64,000 nt of DNA from Rhizobium anhuiense (GTDB lineage: Bacteria; Pseudomonadota; Alphaproteobacteria; Rhizobiales; Rhizobiaceae). Shown here in pieces: positions 19,134 through 27,907 of the stretch. The first letter of the stretch is position 1, and each line of letters begins with the position of its first letter. The notes under the pieces were generated by a model. The model was not told where the DNA came from, did not search any database, and saw only the letters and a program-made list of their open reading frames with translations. The stretch spans positions 248,001 through 312,000 of the forward strand of contig NZ_ML133522.1 of NCBI RefSeq assembly GCF_003985145.1, written 5' to 3'. The translations under genes were made by a program, and so were the position numbers.

Positions 19134-20000
19134 ATGGAAGCAATCCCCAGTGACACGCAGAGGGCCGCCGCGGATGGCGGCTTCAACTTCCTGACGCCGG
19201 AGGCGTGGAAGGCACTGTTGTCACCTTATTCCCACGTCGTGCTGGTGGCAAACAGCGAAGCAGTCGATTTCGAGCGGTTGCGAAGCGAATTGCCGGAGAC
19301 GACGCTCTACGTCTTCTTCAACAATGTCTATAAGGTGCTCGACGAAGCCTTCACCGGCCATGCGGTGCTGATTGCCCGCAGCGGCGTGATGGGCGCCAAT
19401 ATCGTCCACCGGCGCGAGGCGGCGGATGTTCTGCGTTTCTTTGCCGGCAACGATTTTTTGGGTGTCGTCAATATTCGCGCCTCCCCGGAGGAAAACTTCA
19501 GTGAGGAGAGCGGCTTCAAAGGCGCCAGAACCCGCCATCTCGATCTGACGCAAATGCTCGGCGATCTCTATCCGACAGGCAAGATCGCGACGAGCGGCTT
19601 TGCGATGGCGCTTTGGCTGGCCGACCTGCAACTGCCGGGCAAGATCCTGCTTGCCGGTTTTTCGGCAAAGAGAAGCGAGAAGTGGAAGGTCTTCGACGTG
19701 CACGACTGGACGTTCGAGCAGATCTTCCTGCGTCTCTTTGCCAGGATGGGCGCGATCTCGATGATGGGCGGCGTCGATGCCAGCCCCTATTCGGCGCTGG
19801 CCAAACGGTTTCCGCAGGTGCCGCCGATCGAGATTGCGATGACGGCGGCCGAAGTTCTGTCGGAACGGCTCCACAATGCGAACGGCCAGATCGACCGGCT
19901 GATGTCCGTCACCAAATCGATCCGCGCCATTGAGGGTTTCTTCCGGCGCTTCAAGCCGAAAACCCGCAAGCAGCGTTTCCTCGAAAAGTCGAAGGAATGA
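19134..20000 (+). CDS. Uncharacterised protein, possibly sialyltransferase-superfamily-like
   Basis: A 288-residue cytosolic protein 47 bases downstream of a GT8 gene, on the same strand. I do not recognise a named family with certainty. By eye it carries an arrangement like GT29 sialylmotifs: VVLVANS (35-41) then YVFFNN (59-64) resembling motif L; YPTGKIATSGFAMALWLADL (146-165) then LLAGF (172-176) resembling motif S; and H-x4-E in VHDWTFE (His190, Glu195) resembling motif VS. The C-terminus is basic. A role in surface-glycan synthesis fits the neighbour but is inference. No signal peptide is visible. Confidence 0.55.
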   Translation: MEAIPSDTQRAAADGGFNFLTPEAWKALLSPYSHVVLVANSEAVDFERLRSELPETTLYVFFNNVYKVLDEAFTGHAVLIARSGVMGANIVHRREAADVLRFFAGNDFLGVVNIRASPEENFSEESGFKGARTRHLDLTQMLGDLYPTGKIATSGFAMALWLADLQLPGKILLAGFSAKRSEKWKVFDVHDWTFEQIFLRLFARMGAISMMGGVDASPYSALAKRFPQVPPIEIAMTAAEVLSERLHNANGQIDRLMSVTKSIRAIEGFFRRFKPKTRKQRFLEKSKE

Positions 20001-20060
20001 CTGCCGCAGGGACCTGCCAACAAGGGTGAACTGCCAAGAAGGCGATGTCAGCCGCCACCG

Positions 20061-21182
20061 TCAAAGTCCCAGCGCCGTCAGCATGATGAAGGTGGCAAAG
20101 AGGATGAAATGCGTCATGCCCTCGATGGCGTTGGTCTCGCCGTCGTTGAGGTTGATCGCCGCGGCAATCAGCGTGATCGTCACCATTACCGTCTGCACCG
20201 GGGTCATGGCCATGATGAAGGGCTGGCCGGTGTAGAGCGCGATCGCCTCCATGACGGGTACCGTCAGGATCACCGTCGACAGTGAAGCGCCCATGGCGAT
20301 GTTGACCGTCGCCTGCATGCGGTTCCTGAGGGCTGCCCTCAATGCCGTCAGGATCTCGGGGGCGGCCGAAATCGCCGCGACGACGACGGCGGTCACCGCG
20401 ATCGGCGCGCCGCTGTCGCGCAGCCCCTCGGCCATGAAGGCCGACATGAACTCCGCCAGCAGGCCGATGATGACCACGCCGACGAGAAGGGTGGCGATCG
20501 AGATCGCGGCCGACTCGTCGGGGGCGTGCTCGTCCGGACTTTCTTTCTTCCGCTCGGAGCGCGGATAGCTATAGCTGAAGAAATAGCTGTGCTGGCCGAC
20601 CTGCATGCGCAGGAAGAGGCCGTAGAGCGCGATCATCGCGACGATGGTGAAGGCCGAATAATAGTGCCATTTGTCGCGGGGCACGAATTCCGGCACGATC
20701 ATCGAGATGCCCATGGCGGTGAGGATCATCACGCCGTAGGTCTTGCCGGAGTTATCGTTATAGGGCTGTTCGCCGTGCTTGAGGCCGCCGAGCAGCGCGG
20801 CGAGGCCAAGAATGCCGTTGATATCGAGCATTAGGGCGGAATAGATCGTGTCGCGCACCAGCGTCGGCGAACTCTCGCCACTCATCATGATGGCGAGGAT
20901 GATGACTTCGACGGCGACGGCCGAAAGGGTCAGGATCATCGTGCCGTAGGGATCGCCGACTTTGACGGCGAGCAGTTCGGCATGATGGGCGACGCGGATA
21001 GAGGCGAGCACAATGGTGCCGACCAGGGCGACGGCTGCGATCAGCGCGACGCCGCGCCCCATCTCGATCACCGCGTGTTCCATGAGATAGGCGATCACTG
21101 CAACGACAAGTGCGACGACCAGAAACTTTTCTTCTTTAAAGCGTGACGCGATCCCCAAGCCTGAGCTCCTGTCCCGATTCAT
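20061..21182 (-). CDS. chaA: ChaA-type calcium/sodium:proton antiporter
   Basis: A 373-residue inner-membrane protein with about eleven hydrophobic spans, belonging to the calcium/cation antiporter superfamily. The two alpha repeats are visible as ILTLSAVAVEVIILAIMM and AAISAAPEILTALRAALRN, with the acidic residues that bind cations. An acidic/charged loop (PRSERKKESPDEHAPDES) separates the halves, as in ChaA. It exports calcium or sodium in exchange for protons. It is convergent with the gene at 19134 and divergent from the DUF2188 gene. Confidence 0.85.
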   Translation of the reverse strand: MNRDRSSGLGIASRFKEEKFLVVALVVAVIAYLMEHAVIEMGRGVALIAAVALVGTIVLASIRVAHHAELLAVKVGDPYGTMILTLSAVAVEVIILAIMMSGESSPTLVRDTIYSALMLDINGILGLAALLGGLKHGEQPYNDNSGKTYGVMILTAMGISMIVPEFVPRDKWHYYSAFTIVAMIALYGLFLRMQVGQHSYFFSYSYPRSERKKESPDEHAPDESAAISIATLLVGVVIIGLLAEFMSAFMAEGLRDSGAPIAVTAVVVAAISAAPEILTALRAALRNRMQATVNIAMGASLSTVILTVPVMEAIALYTGQPFIMAMTPVQTVMVTITLIAAAINLNDGETNAIEGMTHFILFATFIMLTALGL

Positions 21183-21389
21183 GCGTTTTATCTAAGTCAC
21201 TGATTTCGCCTATCAAGCAGGCCCGGGGCCAGTCCCGTTTGCAGTCTTCGGCGTTTAATGGAATACTGAACGTCATCGGGGCCGGAAAGCAGATCGCGGC
21301 GTCCTCGAATTCTCGTCAAGCGGCCGCGATGATCCGGATCCTGTCCGGAAGCGTGCGAATGCGCAACAAGAAGATGAGGAGACGGATGC

Positions 21390-21671
21390 ATGATCAAGGT
21401 GGTCTACGAAGTCGTGCCGCATGACGGCGGCTGGGCCTACAGGCTGGGAGGTGTCTATTCCGAGGCATTTCCGACCCATGCCGAGGCACTCGAAGCTGCG
21501 CGCATCGTCGCGGCCGAACAGCAGGTCGGCGGCGATTCCGCCGAGATCAGCTGGCAGGACGAGAACGGCAAGTGGCATGAGGAATATGCCGAAGGCGGCG
21601 ACCGGCCGGAAACCGAGGTGGTGGATGGTCTCTGGAAAGGTCACGCGGCCGGGGCCTCGCCAGGCATTTGA
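21390..21671 (+). CDS. DUF2188 domain protein
   Basis: A 93-residue protein with the DUF2188 pattern: VVPHDGGWAYRLGG, SEAFPTHAEALEAARIVAAEQ and a closing ISWQDENGKWHEE. These small proteins are widespread in rhizobia; their function is unknown. GAGGAGACGG precedes the ATG and supports the start. It is convergent with the GrpB gene, two bases apart. Confidence 0.75.
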   Translation: MIKVVYEVVPHDGGWAYRLGGVYSEAFPTHAEALEAARIVAAEQQVGGDSAEISWQDENGKWHEEYAEGGDRPETEVVDGLWKGHAAGASPGI

Positions 21672-21673
21672 AG

Positions 21674-22189
21674 TTACCGATTGCCCGTCAATGCCCGCGC
21701 GACGATCGCGTCGACGAATTCACGCTTATGCGCGGTATAGCGATCGCCGTCCATCCTGAATTCGGCTGCCAGCCTGCGTTTGAGCGCGGCATACTCCGCC
21801 GCCGCTTGCGGATGCGCGATGAGATAATCCCGGAAAGCCAGCCTGTTTCGATGGGTGCTGTTGCCGGGCGGGCAAAGATAGACGCGCTCCGCCGGCACTG
21901 AACCTCTCGACAAAAACGCCCAGACATCGTCGTCATAGCGGTTGCCGCGCGGCTCGTAGCCTTCTGCCAGAAGCACGCGGGTGGCGCCTTCGATATGCCC
22001 GAGGCCGGGAAGGATGATGTCGATATCGATAAGCGGCTTGGCGGTCATGCCGGGTATGGACGTGCTGCCGATGTGATCGATGGAGAGCGCCTGCGGCAGC
22101 AAGCCCAGCAACCTGTCGCGGATGCGCCGGAAGGCTTGGGGCCATTGCGGATCGTGGGGCACGAGTTCAACCGGGTTGTGCGTCGTCAT
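21674..22189 (-). CDS. GrpB family nucleotidyltransferase-like protein
   Basis: A 171-residue protein of the GrpB/UPF0157 family, a nucleotidyltransferase-superfamily fold. Key segments are VELVPHDPQWPQAF, IDHIGSTSIPGMTAKPLIDIDI (the GS and D-x-D site), HRNRLAFRDYLIAHPQAAAEYAALKRRLA and the C-terminal REFVDAIVARA. No confirmed reaction is known for rhizobial members. The ATG at 22189 follows GGGAAGGG; the frame continues upstream to 22402, but that part overlaps the repeat and the LysR gene end and looks non-coding. Confidence 0.82.
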   Translation of the reverse strand: MTTHNPVELVPHDPQWPQAFRRIRDRLLGLLPQALSIDHIGSTSIPGMTAKPLIDIDIILPGLGHIEGATRVLLAEGYEPRGNRYDDDVWAFLSRGSVPAERVYLCPPGNSTHRNRLAFRDYLIAHPQAAAEYAALKRRLAAEFRMDGDRYTAHKREFVDAIVARALTGNR

Positions 22190-22251
22190 TTTCCCTTCCC
22201 GCCGGAGCGCCCGTCCGACAGGACGTGCCAAGGAGCCTATTGCTTTGAAAT

Positions 22252-22303
22252 TTGCGCATGATTCTTTCCGAAAATCGATTCCGATTTTCGCACTTATGCG
22301 CTG
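22252..22303. repeat. Short intergenic palindromic repeat, copy B
   Basis: CGAAAATCG (22269-22277) and CGATTTTCG (22282-22290) form a perfect 9-bp stem with loop ATTC, followed by TTATGCGCTGG. It aligns with the copy at 3241-3287. It covers the stop codon of the LysR gene (22294-22296). Confidence 0.65.
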
Positions 22304-23193
22304 GTCGAATATCGGTAATAGTCCTGCAGACCGTTGACCAGGGCGTCGAACGTGGCGCGGCAGCGCGGCGAGGTCTTCAGGCTCGCATGCATCGCCACCC
22401 ACGTACCGAGCGGGATTTTGAAGGCATCGGGCAGGATGTGCACCAGGTCAGGATTTTCCCGCGCAAGCCCGGTCTGGCAGATGCCAATGCCGACGCCGGC
22501 GCGGATTGCGGAAAGCTGGGCAAGGTTGCTGTCGGTCCTGTAGGAGAATTCGATGCCGGGCACCGCATAGCGTTTCATCACCATGCGTACATAGGCCGTC
22601 TGCCGGTCGAAGCCGATCAGCCGGTGGTTTGCGAGGTCAGCCAAGGTTTGCGGAATGCCGTATCGGCTGAGATAGCGGCGATGGGCGTGAAAGCCGAGCG
22701 GGATATCGCCGATGCGGCGCACGAGGAGCGCATCCTGCTGCGGCTCGGCCATGCGCACGGCGATGTCGGCCTCGCGGTTCACCAGGTCCTCGATGATATC
22801 GGAAGCCGAGAGCTCGATCTGGAGGTCGGGATAGGTCTCCTGCAGCGGTCCGAGAATCCCAGGCAGCACCTCGACCGCGATGACTTCGCTGGCGCTGACC
22901 CTGACCGTTCCAGCCACGCGTTCGCGCTCACCGGATGCGGTGCGCAACAGGGCGGCAGCGGTTGCCGCCAGTGTTTCGGCATAGGGCTTGAGCGCCAGTG
23001 CGGCGTCGGTCGGCAGCAATCCATTCGGCGAGCGGGTGAAGAGTTCGGCGCCGATCGCCAGTTCCAGTGCATCGACATGGCGGCCTATGGTCGGCTGGGT
23101 CAGCCCCAGTTCTCGGGCGGCGGCTGAAAGCGATCCCTGCTGGAGCACGGTCAGGAAACTGCGGTAGAAATCCCAGCTTGGTTCAACGCTCAT
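22294..23193 (-). CDS. LysR-family transcriptional regulator
   Basis: A 299-residue LysR-type regulator. The N-terminal winged helix (about 6-65) reads FYRSFLTVLQQGSLSAAARELGLTQPTIGRHVDALE, and the effector-binding domain (about 90-290) includes VRVSASEVIAVEVLPGILGPL. It diverges from the NAD(P)-binding protein gene at 23287 with only about 90 bases between starts, the usual arrangement of a LysR regulator and its target. Its last codon and stop lie inside a dispersed palindromic repeat. Confidence 0.9.
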   Translation of the reverse strand: MSVEPSWDFYRSFLTVLQQGSLSAAARELGLTQPTIGRHVDALELAIGAELFTRSPNGLLPTDAALALKPYAETLAATAAALLRTASGERERVAGTVRVSASEVIAVEVLPGILGPLQETYPDLQIELSASDIIEDLVNREADIAVRMAEPQQDALLVRRIGDIPLGFHAHRRYLSRYGIPQTLADLANHRLIGFDRQTAYVRMVMKRYAVPGIEFSYRTDSNLAQLSAIRAGVGIGICQTGLARENPDLVHILPDAFKIPLGTWVAMHASLKTSPRCRATFDALVNGLQDYYRYSTSA

Positions 23194-23286
23194 ATATTTT
23201 TGTATAGCAGATGCACTATTTCGTCAATTTTGTTTATGTCTTGCTGATGGCATGATCCTCTCATCCAACCGAAGGAGATGAGTGTC

Positions 23287-24309
23287 ATGAACAGCGAAAT
23301 GCAGATGACGGCCCTCGTCCTCGGCGCGACCGGCGGTATCGGCGGCGCGGTTGCCCGCAAGCTGCTTGGGCGCGGCTGGCGCATCCGGGCGCTCAACCGT
23401 GATGCAGCCAAGGCGTCGAGGCGCGAGCCGGCTTTCGAATGGCTGCAGGGCGATGCGATGAATGCCGGTGACGTGCTGAGGGCGGCTGAAGGCGTCGGCC
23501 TGATCGTCCACGCCGTCAATCCGCCCGGCTACCGCGACTGGGAAAAGCTGGTGCTGCCGATGCTCGACAATACAATCGCCGCCGCCCGCGCCGTCGGCGC
23601 GCGCATTGTGCTGCCGGGCAACGTCTATAATTTCGGCCCCGATGCCTTGCCGGCGCCGACGGAGGAAAGCCCGCAGCATCCGGTGACGAAGAAAGGGGCG
23701 ATCCGCGTCGACATGGAGAAGCGGCTGAAGGCCGCCTCGCAGTCCGGTGCCGGCGTCATCATCGTCAGGGCGGGGGATTTCTTCGGTCCGGGCACGACTG
23801 GTAACAGCTGGTTTTCGTCTGGCCTCGTAACCCCCGGTAAGCCGGTCGGCACGATCAGGAATCCCGCACGGCGCGGCATCGGCCATCAATGGGCCTATCT
23901 GCCCGACATGGCGGAAACCATCGCCCAGCTCGTCGAGCGGGCCGATCGGCTGCCGCCTTTCGCCGTCTATCATATGGAGGGCTTCTGGGATGCGGACGGC
24001 ATGCAGATGGCCGAAGCGATCAAGCGCGTCGCCGGCGGCAAGGCGAAGATCGCCGGCTTTCCCTGGTGGATCGTGCCGCTGGCAGCACCCTTCGTTCCTG
24101 TGATGCGGGAGATCAAGGAGATGCGTTATCTCTGGAAGGTGCCGGCGCGGATGCGGAACACCAGGCTCACGGCCGAGCTCGGAAGGGAGCCGCAGACGCC
24201 GATCGACGAGGCCGTCAGGGCTTCGCTCGCGGCGCTTGGCTGCCTGCCTGAACCGCATCGCGACATGACGACCGCCTTTATCGGGCATTCGCCTGAAAAG
24301 ATGCGTTAG
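23287..24309 (+). CDS. NAD(P)-binding epimerase/NmrA-like protein
   Basis: A 340-residue Rossmann-fold protein. The dinucleotide motif is LVLGATGGIGGAVARKLL, followed by ALNRDAAKASRREP, a VHAVNPPGYRDW loop, LPGNVYNFGPD and VRAGDFFGPGTTGNSW, typical of atypical short-chain dehydrogenases of the NAD-dependent epimerase/NmrA group. The ATG at 23287 sits nine bases after AAGGAG; the ATG at 23278 would touch it and is less likely. The divergent LysR gene is the probable regulator. The substrate is unknown. It overlaps the end of the convergent kinase gene by four bases. Confidence 0.8.
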   Translation: MNSEMQMTALVLGATGGIGGAVARKLLGRGWRIRALNRDAAKASRREPAFEWLQGDAMNAGDVLRAAEGVGLIVHAVNPPGYRDWEKLVLPMLDNTIAAARAVGARIVLPGNVYNFGPDALPAPTEESPQHPVTKKGAIRVDMEKRLKAASQSGAGVIIVRAGDFFGPGTTGNSWFSSGLVTPGKPVGTIRNPARRGIGHQWAYLPDMAETIAQLVERADRLPPFAVYHMEGFWDADGMQMAEAIKRVAGGKAKIAGFPWWIVPLAAPFVPVMREIKEMRYLWKVPARMRNTRLTAELGREPQTPIDEAVRASLAALGCLPEPHRDMTTAFIGHSPEKMR

Positions 24310-25106
24310 GTCCGAAGTTCGGCCAGCGCAATCCGGGCGACCGTCAGGGCTTTTTCTGCCTGCTCGATGTTCGGATCGCCGAGGAACCAGGCGGCGGAAA
24401 GGCCGGAATAGGCAGATATCCATTGCAGCAGCCGTTTCGGCTCGAGCCCAGCCGCTGCTGAGACGACTGCGAGCTGGCGGCGGAAGCGAGCCGGATCGGT
24501 GATCGTTGGCAATTCCTCATTGGCGAAGATGTTGGCGAAATCGAAGCCGCGTTCGCCGTGGAGCCGCTTCGGATCGATCGCCAGCCAGCCGCGCGACTCG
24601 AAATCGAGGATATTGCCGTGGTGGATGTCGCCGTGAAGGATGGCGACGTCACGCGGATCGGCAAGGAGGGCGTTGGCGATCGCCGAACAATCGGCAAGCG
24701 TGCCGCCATGCTTGGCTGCTGCCGGCTCCAGATCGCGGAACCAGCGGGTGAGGGGCACGGGATCGGGAAGCGGTTTTTCGCGCGGCGCATGCAGCCGTGC
24801 CGCTGTCTGACAGAGAATGCGGCTTGCCTCGTCGTCCTCACCATTCATCGCCATGGCAAGCAGCGAGCGTTTCCCCATCGCCCTTTCCAGCAGCACGGCG
24901 TCGTCCTCACGGGCGAAGACATAGGCTGCGCCGTCACCATCCCACCATTGCATCAGCAGTGCGCCATATCGCTCGTCGATATCGGCAGCCACTTTCAACA
25001 TGGCGGGCCCATCCTGCCAGAGGACCGGCAGCAACAGGCTCGAATGGGTGATGATCGGCTCGCCGTCTTGTATGAGCGACCAGCGATGGAGATAAGAATC
25101 GAACAT
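24306..25106 (-). CDS. APH(6)/hydroxyurea-type phosphotransferase
   Basis: A 266-residue kinase-like protein of the aminoglycoside 6-phosphotransferase / hydroxyurea phosphotransferase group. The Brenner-like catalytic motif is AILHGDIHHGNILDF, followed by WLAIDPKRLHGERGFDFANIF, the metal-binding DPK/DFA segment. An early strand TLKVAADIDERYGALLMQWW-like region corresponds to the ATP site. Chromosomal members are not proven resistance genes; the natural substrate may be a small metabolite. It stands alone, converging with the NAD(P)-binding protein gene. Confidence 0.75.
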   Translation of the reverse strand: MFDSYLHRWSLIQDGEPIITHSSLLLPVLWQDGPAMLKVAADIDERYGALLMQWWDGDGAAYVFAREDDAVLLERAMGKRSLLAMAMNGEDDEASRILCQTAARLHAPREKPLPDPVPLTRWFRDLEPAAAKHGGTLADCSAIANALLADPRDVAILHGDIHHGNILDFESRGWLAIDPKRLHGERGFDFANIFANEELPTITDPARFRRQLAVVSAAAGLEPKRLLQWISAYSGLSAAWFLGDPNIEQAEKALTVARIALAELRT

Positions 25107-25132
25107 GGCGACACGCTACAAAGATGCATCGA

Positions 25133-25162
25133 AAATGGAAATCCCGCCTTTCGGCGGGATTT
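25133..25162 (-). terminator. Intrinsic terminator of the OYE operon
   Basis: AAATCCCGCC-TTTC-GGCGGGATTT (25139-25162) is a perfect 10-bp stem. On the minus strand it is followed by CCATTTTCG and ends the arsR-MFS-OYE transcript. Confidence 0.8.
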
Positions 25163-25183
25163 CGCGGTTCGCATTGCAAAGGC

Positions 25184-26308
25184 TCAGGCGACCTTTTCGA
25201 GGATAGGATAGTCGATATAGCCCTTGCCGGTGCCGCCGTAGAACGTCGCTTGATCGGGCGTATTGAGCGGCAGGTTCTTTGCCAGCCGTTCGACGAGATC
25301 GGGATTGGCGATGAAGGGCTTGCCGAAGGCGACGAGATCGGCGCGGCCGCTTTCGGCGGCGTCGATCGCCAGATCGCGGTCATAGCCGTTATTGACCATC
25401 CAATTGGCCTTGCCGCCGACCTTTTCATAGGCCTGGCGCAGCGCCTTATAGTCGAAGGAGGGATTATCGCCCTGCTTGTAGTCACGGTCGCCGCCGGTCT
25501 GGCCTTCGATGACATGGAGATAGGCGAGGTCGTATTTGGCCAGGCCTTCGACGATGTGTGTAAAGGTCGCCTGCGGATTGGAATCGTAGCTTTCGCCGGA
25601 CGGCGTCACCGGCGAGATACGGATCGCGGTGCGGCCGGCGCCGATTTCCTTGACCACGGCATCGACGACTTCGAAGGTCAGGCGGGCACGGTTTTCGATC
25701 GAGCCGCCATATGCATCGCTACGGTCGTTGACGCCGTCGCGGATGAACTGGTCGAGCAGGTAGCCGTTGGCGCCGTGGATCTCGACACCATCGAAGCCGG
25801 CATCGATCGCGGCCCGGGCGGCCTTGCGGTAATCCTCGATAATGCCGGGAATTTCGGCGGTTTCAAGCGCGCGCGGCTCGGAGGTGTCGGCGAAGCTGCC
25901 GGTGCCGTCGGCATTGACCAGATAGGTCTTGGCCTTGGCGACGCGGTTGGTCGAGGAAACCGGCTTGCCGTCGTTCGGCTGCAGCGTCGTGTGCGAGATG
26001 CGTCCGACATGCCACATCTGCACGACGATCTTGCCGCCAGCAGCATGGACCGCGTCGGTGACGCGCTTCCAGCCGTCGAGAGCCTCCTTGGTATAGAGAC
26101 CCGGCACATTGGCATAACCCTGGCCTTGATGTGTGATGGCTGTCGCTTCGGTGATGATCAGGCCGGCGCTGGCGCGCTGGCGGTAATATTCGACGTTGAG
26201 GTCGTTGGGGATTGCGCCCGGCGAGCGGTTGCGGGTCAGCGGCGCCATGACGATGCGGTTCTTGACGGGGATGTCGCCGACTTTCGTGGGTTCGAAAAGC
26301 TTGGCCAT
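25184..26308 (-). CDS. Old Yellow Enzyme-family alkene reductase
   Basis: A 374-residue FMN enzyme of the NemA/OYE class. Signatures include VMAPLTRNRSPG, QMWHVGRISH, the active-site pair in EIHGANGYLLDQF (His-Gly-Ala-Asn), RSDAYGGSIENR and the phosphate-binding FGKPFIANPDLVERL. These enzymes reduce the C=C of activated alkenes, N-ethylmaleimide, quinones or nitro compounds with NADPH. It is the third gene of an operon after an ArsR repressor and an MFS exporter, which points to inducible detoxification of an electrophile. Confidence 0.92.
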   Translation of the reverse strand: MAKLFEPTKVGDIPVKNRIVMAPLTRNRSPGAIPNDLNVEYYRQRASAGLIITEATAITHQGQGYANVPGLYTKEALDGWKRVTDAVHAAGGKIVVQMWHVGRISHTTLQPNDGKPVSSTNRVAKAKTYLVNADGTGSFADTSEPRALETAEIPGIIEDYRKAARAAIDAGFDGVEIHGANGYLLDQFIRDGVNDRSDAYGGSIENRARLTFEVVDAVVKEIGAGRTAIRISPVTPSGESYDSNPQATFTHIVEGLAKYDLAYLHVIEGQTGGDRDYKQGDNPSFDYKALRQAYEKVGGKANWMVNNGYDRDLAIDAAESGRADLVAFGKPFIANPDLVERLAKNLPLNTPDQATFYGGTGKGYIDYPILEKVA

Positions 26309-26333
26309 GATGGTCCTTTCTTTTGCGGGAGGA

Positions 26334-27500
26334 TCACTCGGCAGGAGCGAGGGCGGCTCGGCCCCTGGCGGAGAGATAGGTGAGCACCGTCGCGCCGAGG
26401 CCGATTAGGGCCATCAAGGCTGCGGCGAGTGGAACGCGGGTGAGATCGAAGCCCGCGTCGATGACCAGGCCGCCGACCCAGGCGCCGAGCGCATTGCCGG
26501 TGTTGAAGGCGCCGATGTTGATCGTCGAAACAAGATTCGGGGCGTCCTTGCCGAAGCCGACGACGCCGACCTGAAGCGCCGGCACGGCGGCAAAGCTTGC
26601 CAGTGCCCAAAGGAAGAGGGTGATTTCGGCCGGGATGAAGAAGCGGCTCGTATAGCTGAAGGCGATCGAGGTGATGGCGATCGCGGCAAAGACGCCGGCA
26701 AGCGTCGCGCCGAGCCGCCAGTCGGCAAGCTTGCCGCCGACGAGGTTGCCGACGGTCAGCCCGAGGCCGATCAGGAACAGCGTCCAGGTGACGCCTTCGG
26801 GCGACACGCCGGTGACGTCGCGCAGCAGCGGCGCGATATAGGTGAAGAGGGCGAACATCGAGGCGGCGAAGAAGACGGTGGTGGAGAGCGCCAGCCACAG
26901 GCCGCCATTCCGGAGTGCCGCGATCTCGCGCAGGATGCTGCTGTTTTCCTGCTGCTTGTCCCTCGGCAAAATGGCGATCAGGCCTGATATAGTGACGATG
27001 CCGATGACGGTGACGACACCGAAGGTGGCGCGCCAGCCATAGGCCTGGCCGATCGCGGTGCCGAGCGGCACGCCGAGAACATTGGCAAGCGTCAGGCCGG
27101 TGAACATCAGCGCGACGGCGCGAGCCTTGCGGTCTTCGGCGACCAGTCCGGCGGCGACGACCGAGCCGATGCCGAAGAAGGCGCCGTGGCAAAGCGCGGT
27201 CACGATGCGGGCGATCATCAGCACCCAGTAGCCGCTCGCCAGAGCGCACAGCAGGTTGCCGGCGATGAAGAAGGCCATCAGCGCAATCAGGGCGGTGCGG
27301 CGCTTCAGCTTCGCAGTCGAAACGGCCATCACGGGTGCGCCGATCGCGACCGCCAGCGCATAACCGGTTACCAGCCATCCGGCCTGCGGGATCGTCACCG
27401 ACAGATCGGCGGCGACCTCAGGCAGCAAACCCATGATGACGAATTCGGTGGTGCCTATCGCAAACGAGCTCAAGGCGAGAACGAGGAGGGCGAGGGGCAT
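26334..27500 (-). CDS. MFS exporter, AraJ/YdhP-like
   Basis: A 388-residue twelve-span major facilitator protein. It opens ALLVLALSSFAIGTTEFVIMGLLPEVA and continues with GWLVTGYALAVAIGAPVMA, as in the drug:H+ antiporter DHA1 branch (AraJ, YdhP, PbuE). It is positioned between the ArsR regulator (two bases upstream) and the OYE reductase (25 bases downstream), so the three are cotranscribed. An efflux role for the same toxic compound as the reductase is likely but inferred. Confidence 0.87.
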   Translation of the reverse strand: MPLALLVLALSSFAIGTTEFVIMGLLPEVAADLSVTIPQAGWLVTGYALAVAIGAPVMAVSTAKLKRRTALIALMAFFIAGNLLCALASGYWVLMIARIVTALCHGAFFGIGSVVAAGLVAEDRKARAVALMFTGLTLANVLGVPLGTAIGQAYGWRATFGVVTVIGIVTISGLIAILPRDKQQENSSILREIAALRNGGLWLALSTTVFFAASMFALFTYIAPLLRDVTGVSPEGVTWTLFLIGLGLTVGNLVGGKLADWRLGATLAGVFAAIAITSIAFSYTSRFFIPAEITLFLWALASFAAVPALQVGVVGFGKDAPNLVSTINIGAFNTGNALGAWVGGLVIDAGFDLTRVPLAAALMALIGLGATVLTYLSARGRAALAPAE

Positions 27501-27501
27501 T

Positions 27502-27795
27502 CTAAAGGTCCTGCGTCAGTTGCTTGAGAAAAGCGGCGATCGTTTCTTCGTTTCGCTTGTAGAAGATCCACTGGCCGACGCGTTTGGTGGTGACGAGGCC
27601 GGCGCGATGCAGCGTCCCGAGATGAGCCGAGACCGTCGACTGCGACAGGCCGCAGCGCTCGAACTGACTGGCGCAGACACCCATTTCGAAAGGGTGCTCC
27701 TGCGAGGGGAAATGTTGTTCGGGGTTTTTCAGCCAGTTCAGAATGTCCATCCGGGCGGGATGAGCGAGTGCCTTGATAATCTCGTCTTTGTCCAT
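27502..27795 (-). CDS. ArsR-family repressor with a conserved Cys pair
   Basis: A 97-residue ArsR-type winged-helix regulator. The recognition region is CGLSQSTVSAHLGTLHRAGLVTTKRVGQWIFYKR. Two cysteines, 41 and 48 (MGVCASQFERCGLS), lie just before the recognition helix and could serve as a thiol sensor. The start at 27795 (MDKDEIIKALAHPARM) gives the usual family length; the frame runs upstream to 27864 without support. It is the first gene of an operon with an exporter and an OYE reductase and probably autoregulates it. The tandem sRNA genes lie upstream. Confidence 0.85.
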   Translation of the reverse strand: MDKDEIIKALAHPARMDILNWLKNPEQHFPSQEHPFEMGVCASQFERCGLSQSTVSAHLGTLHRAGLVTTKRVGQWIFYKRNEETIAAFLKQLTQDL

Positions 27796-27907
27796 CGTCG
27801 TTCGCCGAACTATAAATCGTGTTTGACCGATATATTGATCGTCGGAACTCGATATGCAAATCACGGAGGCGTGAGGTGGCGGCTTTTAGTGGGTGCGCAA
27901 TTTTTGG

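Noticed and set aside
24306..25106. Calling the kinase-like gene an antibiotic-resistance gene
   Set aside because: The family includes streptomycin and hydroxyurea kinases, but the gene sits in ordinary chromosomal context without mobile elements, so resistance is not supported.
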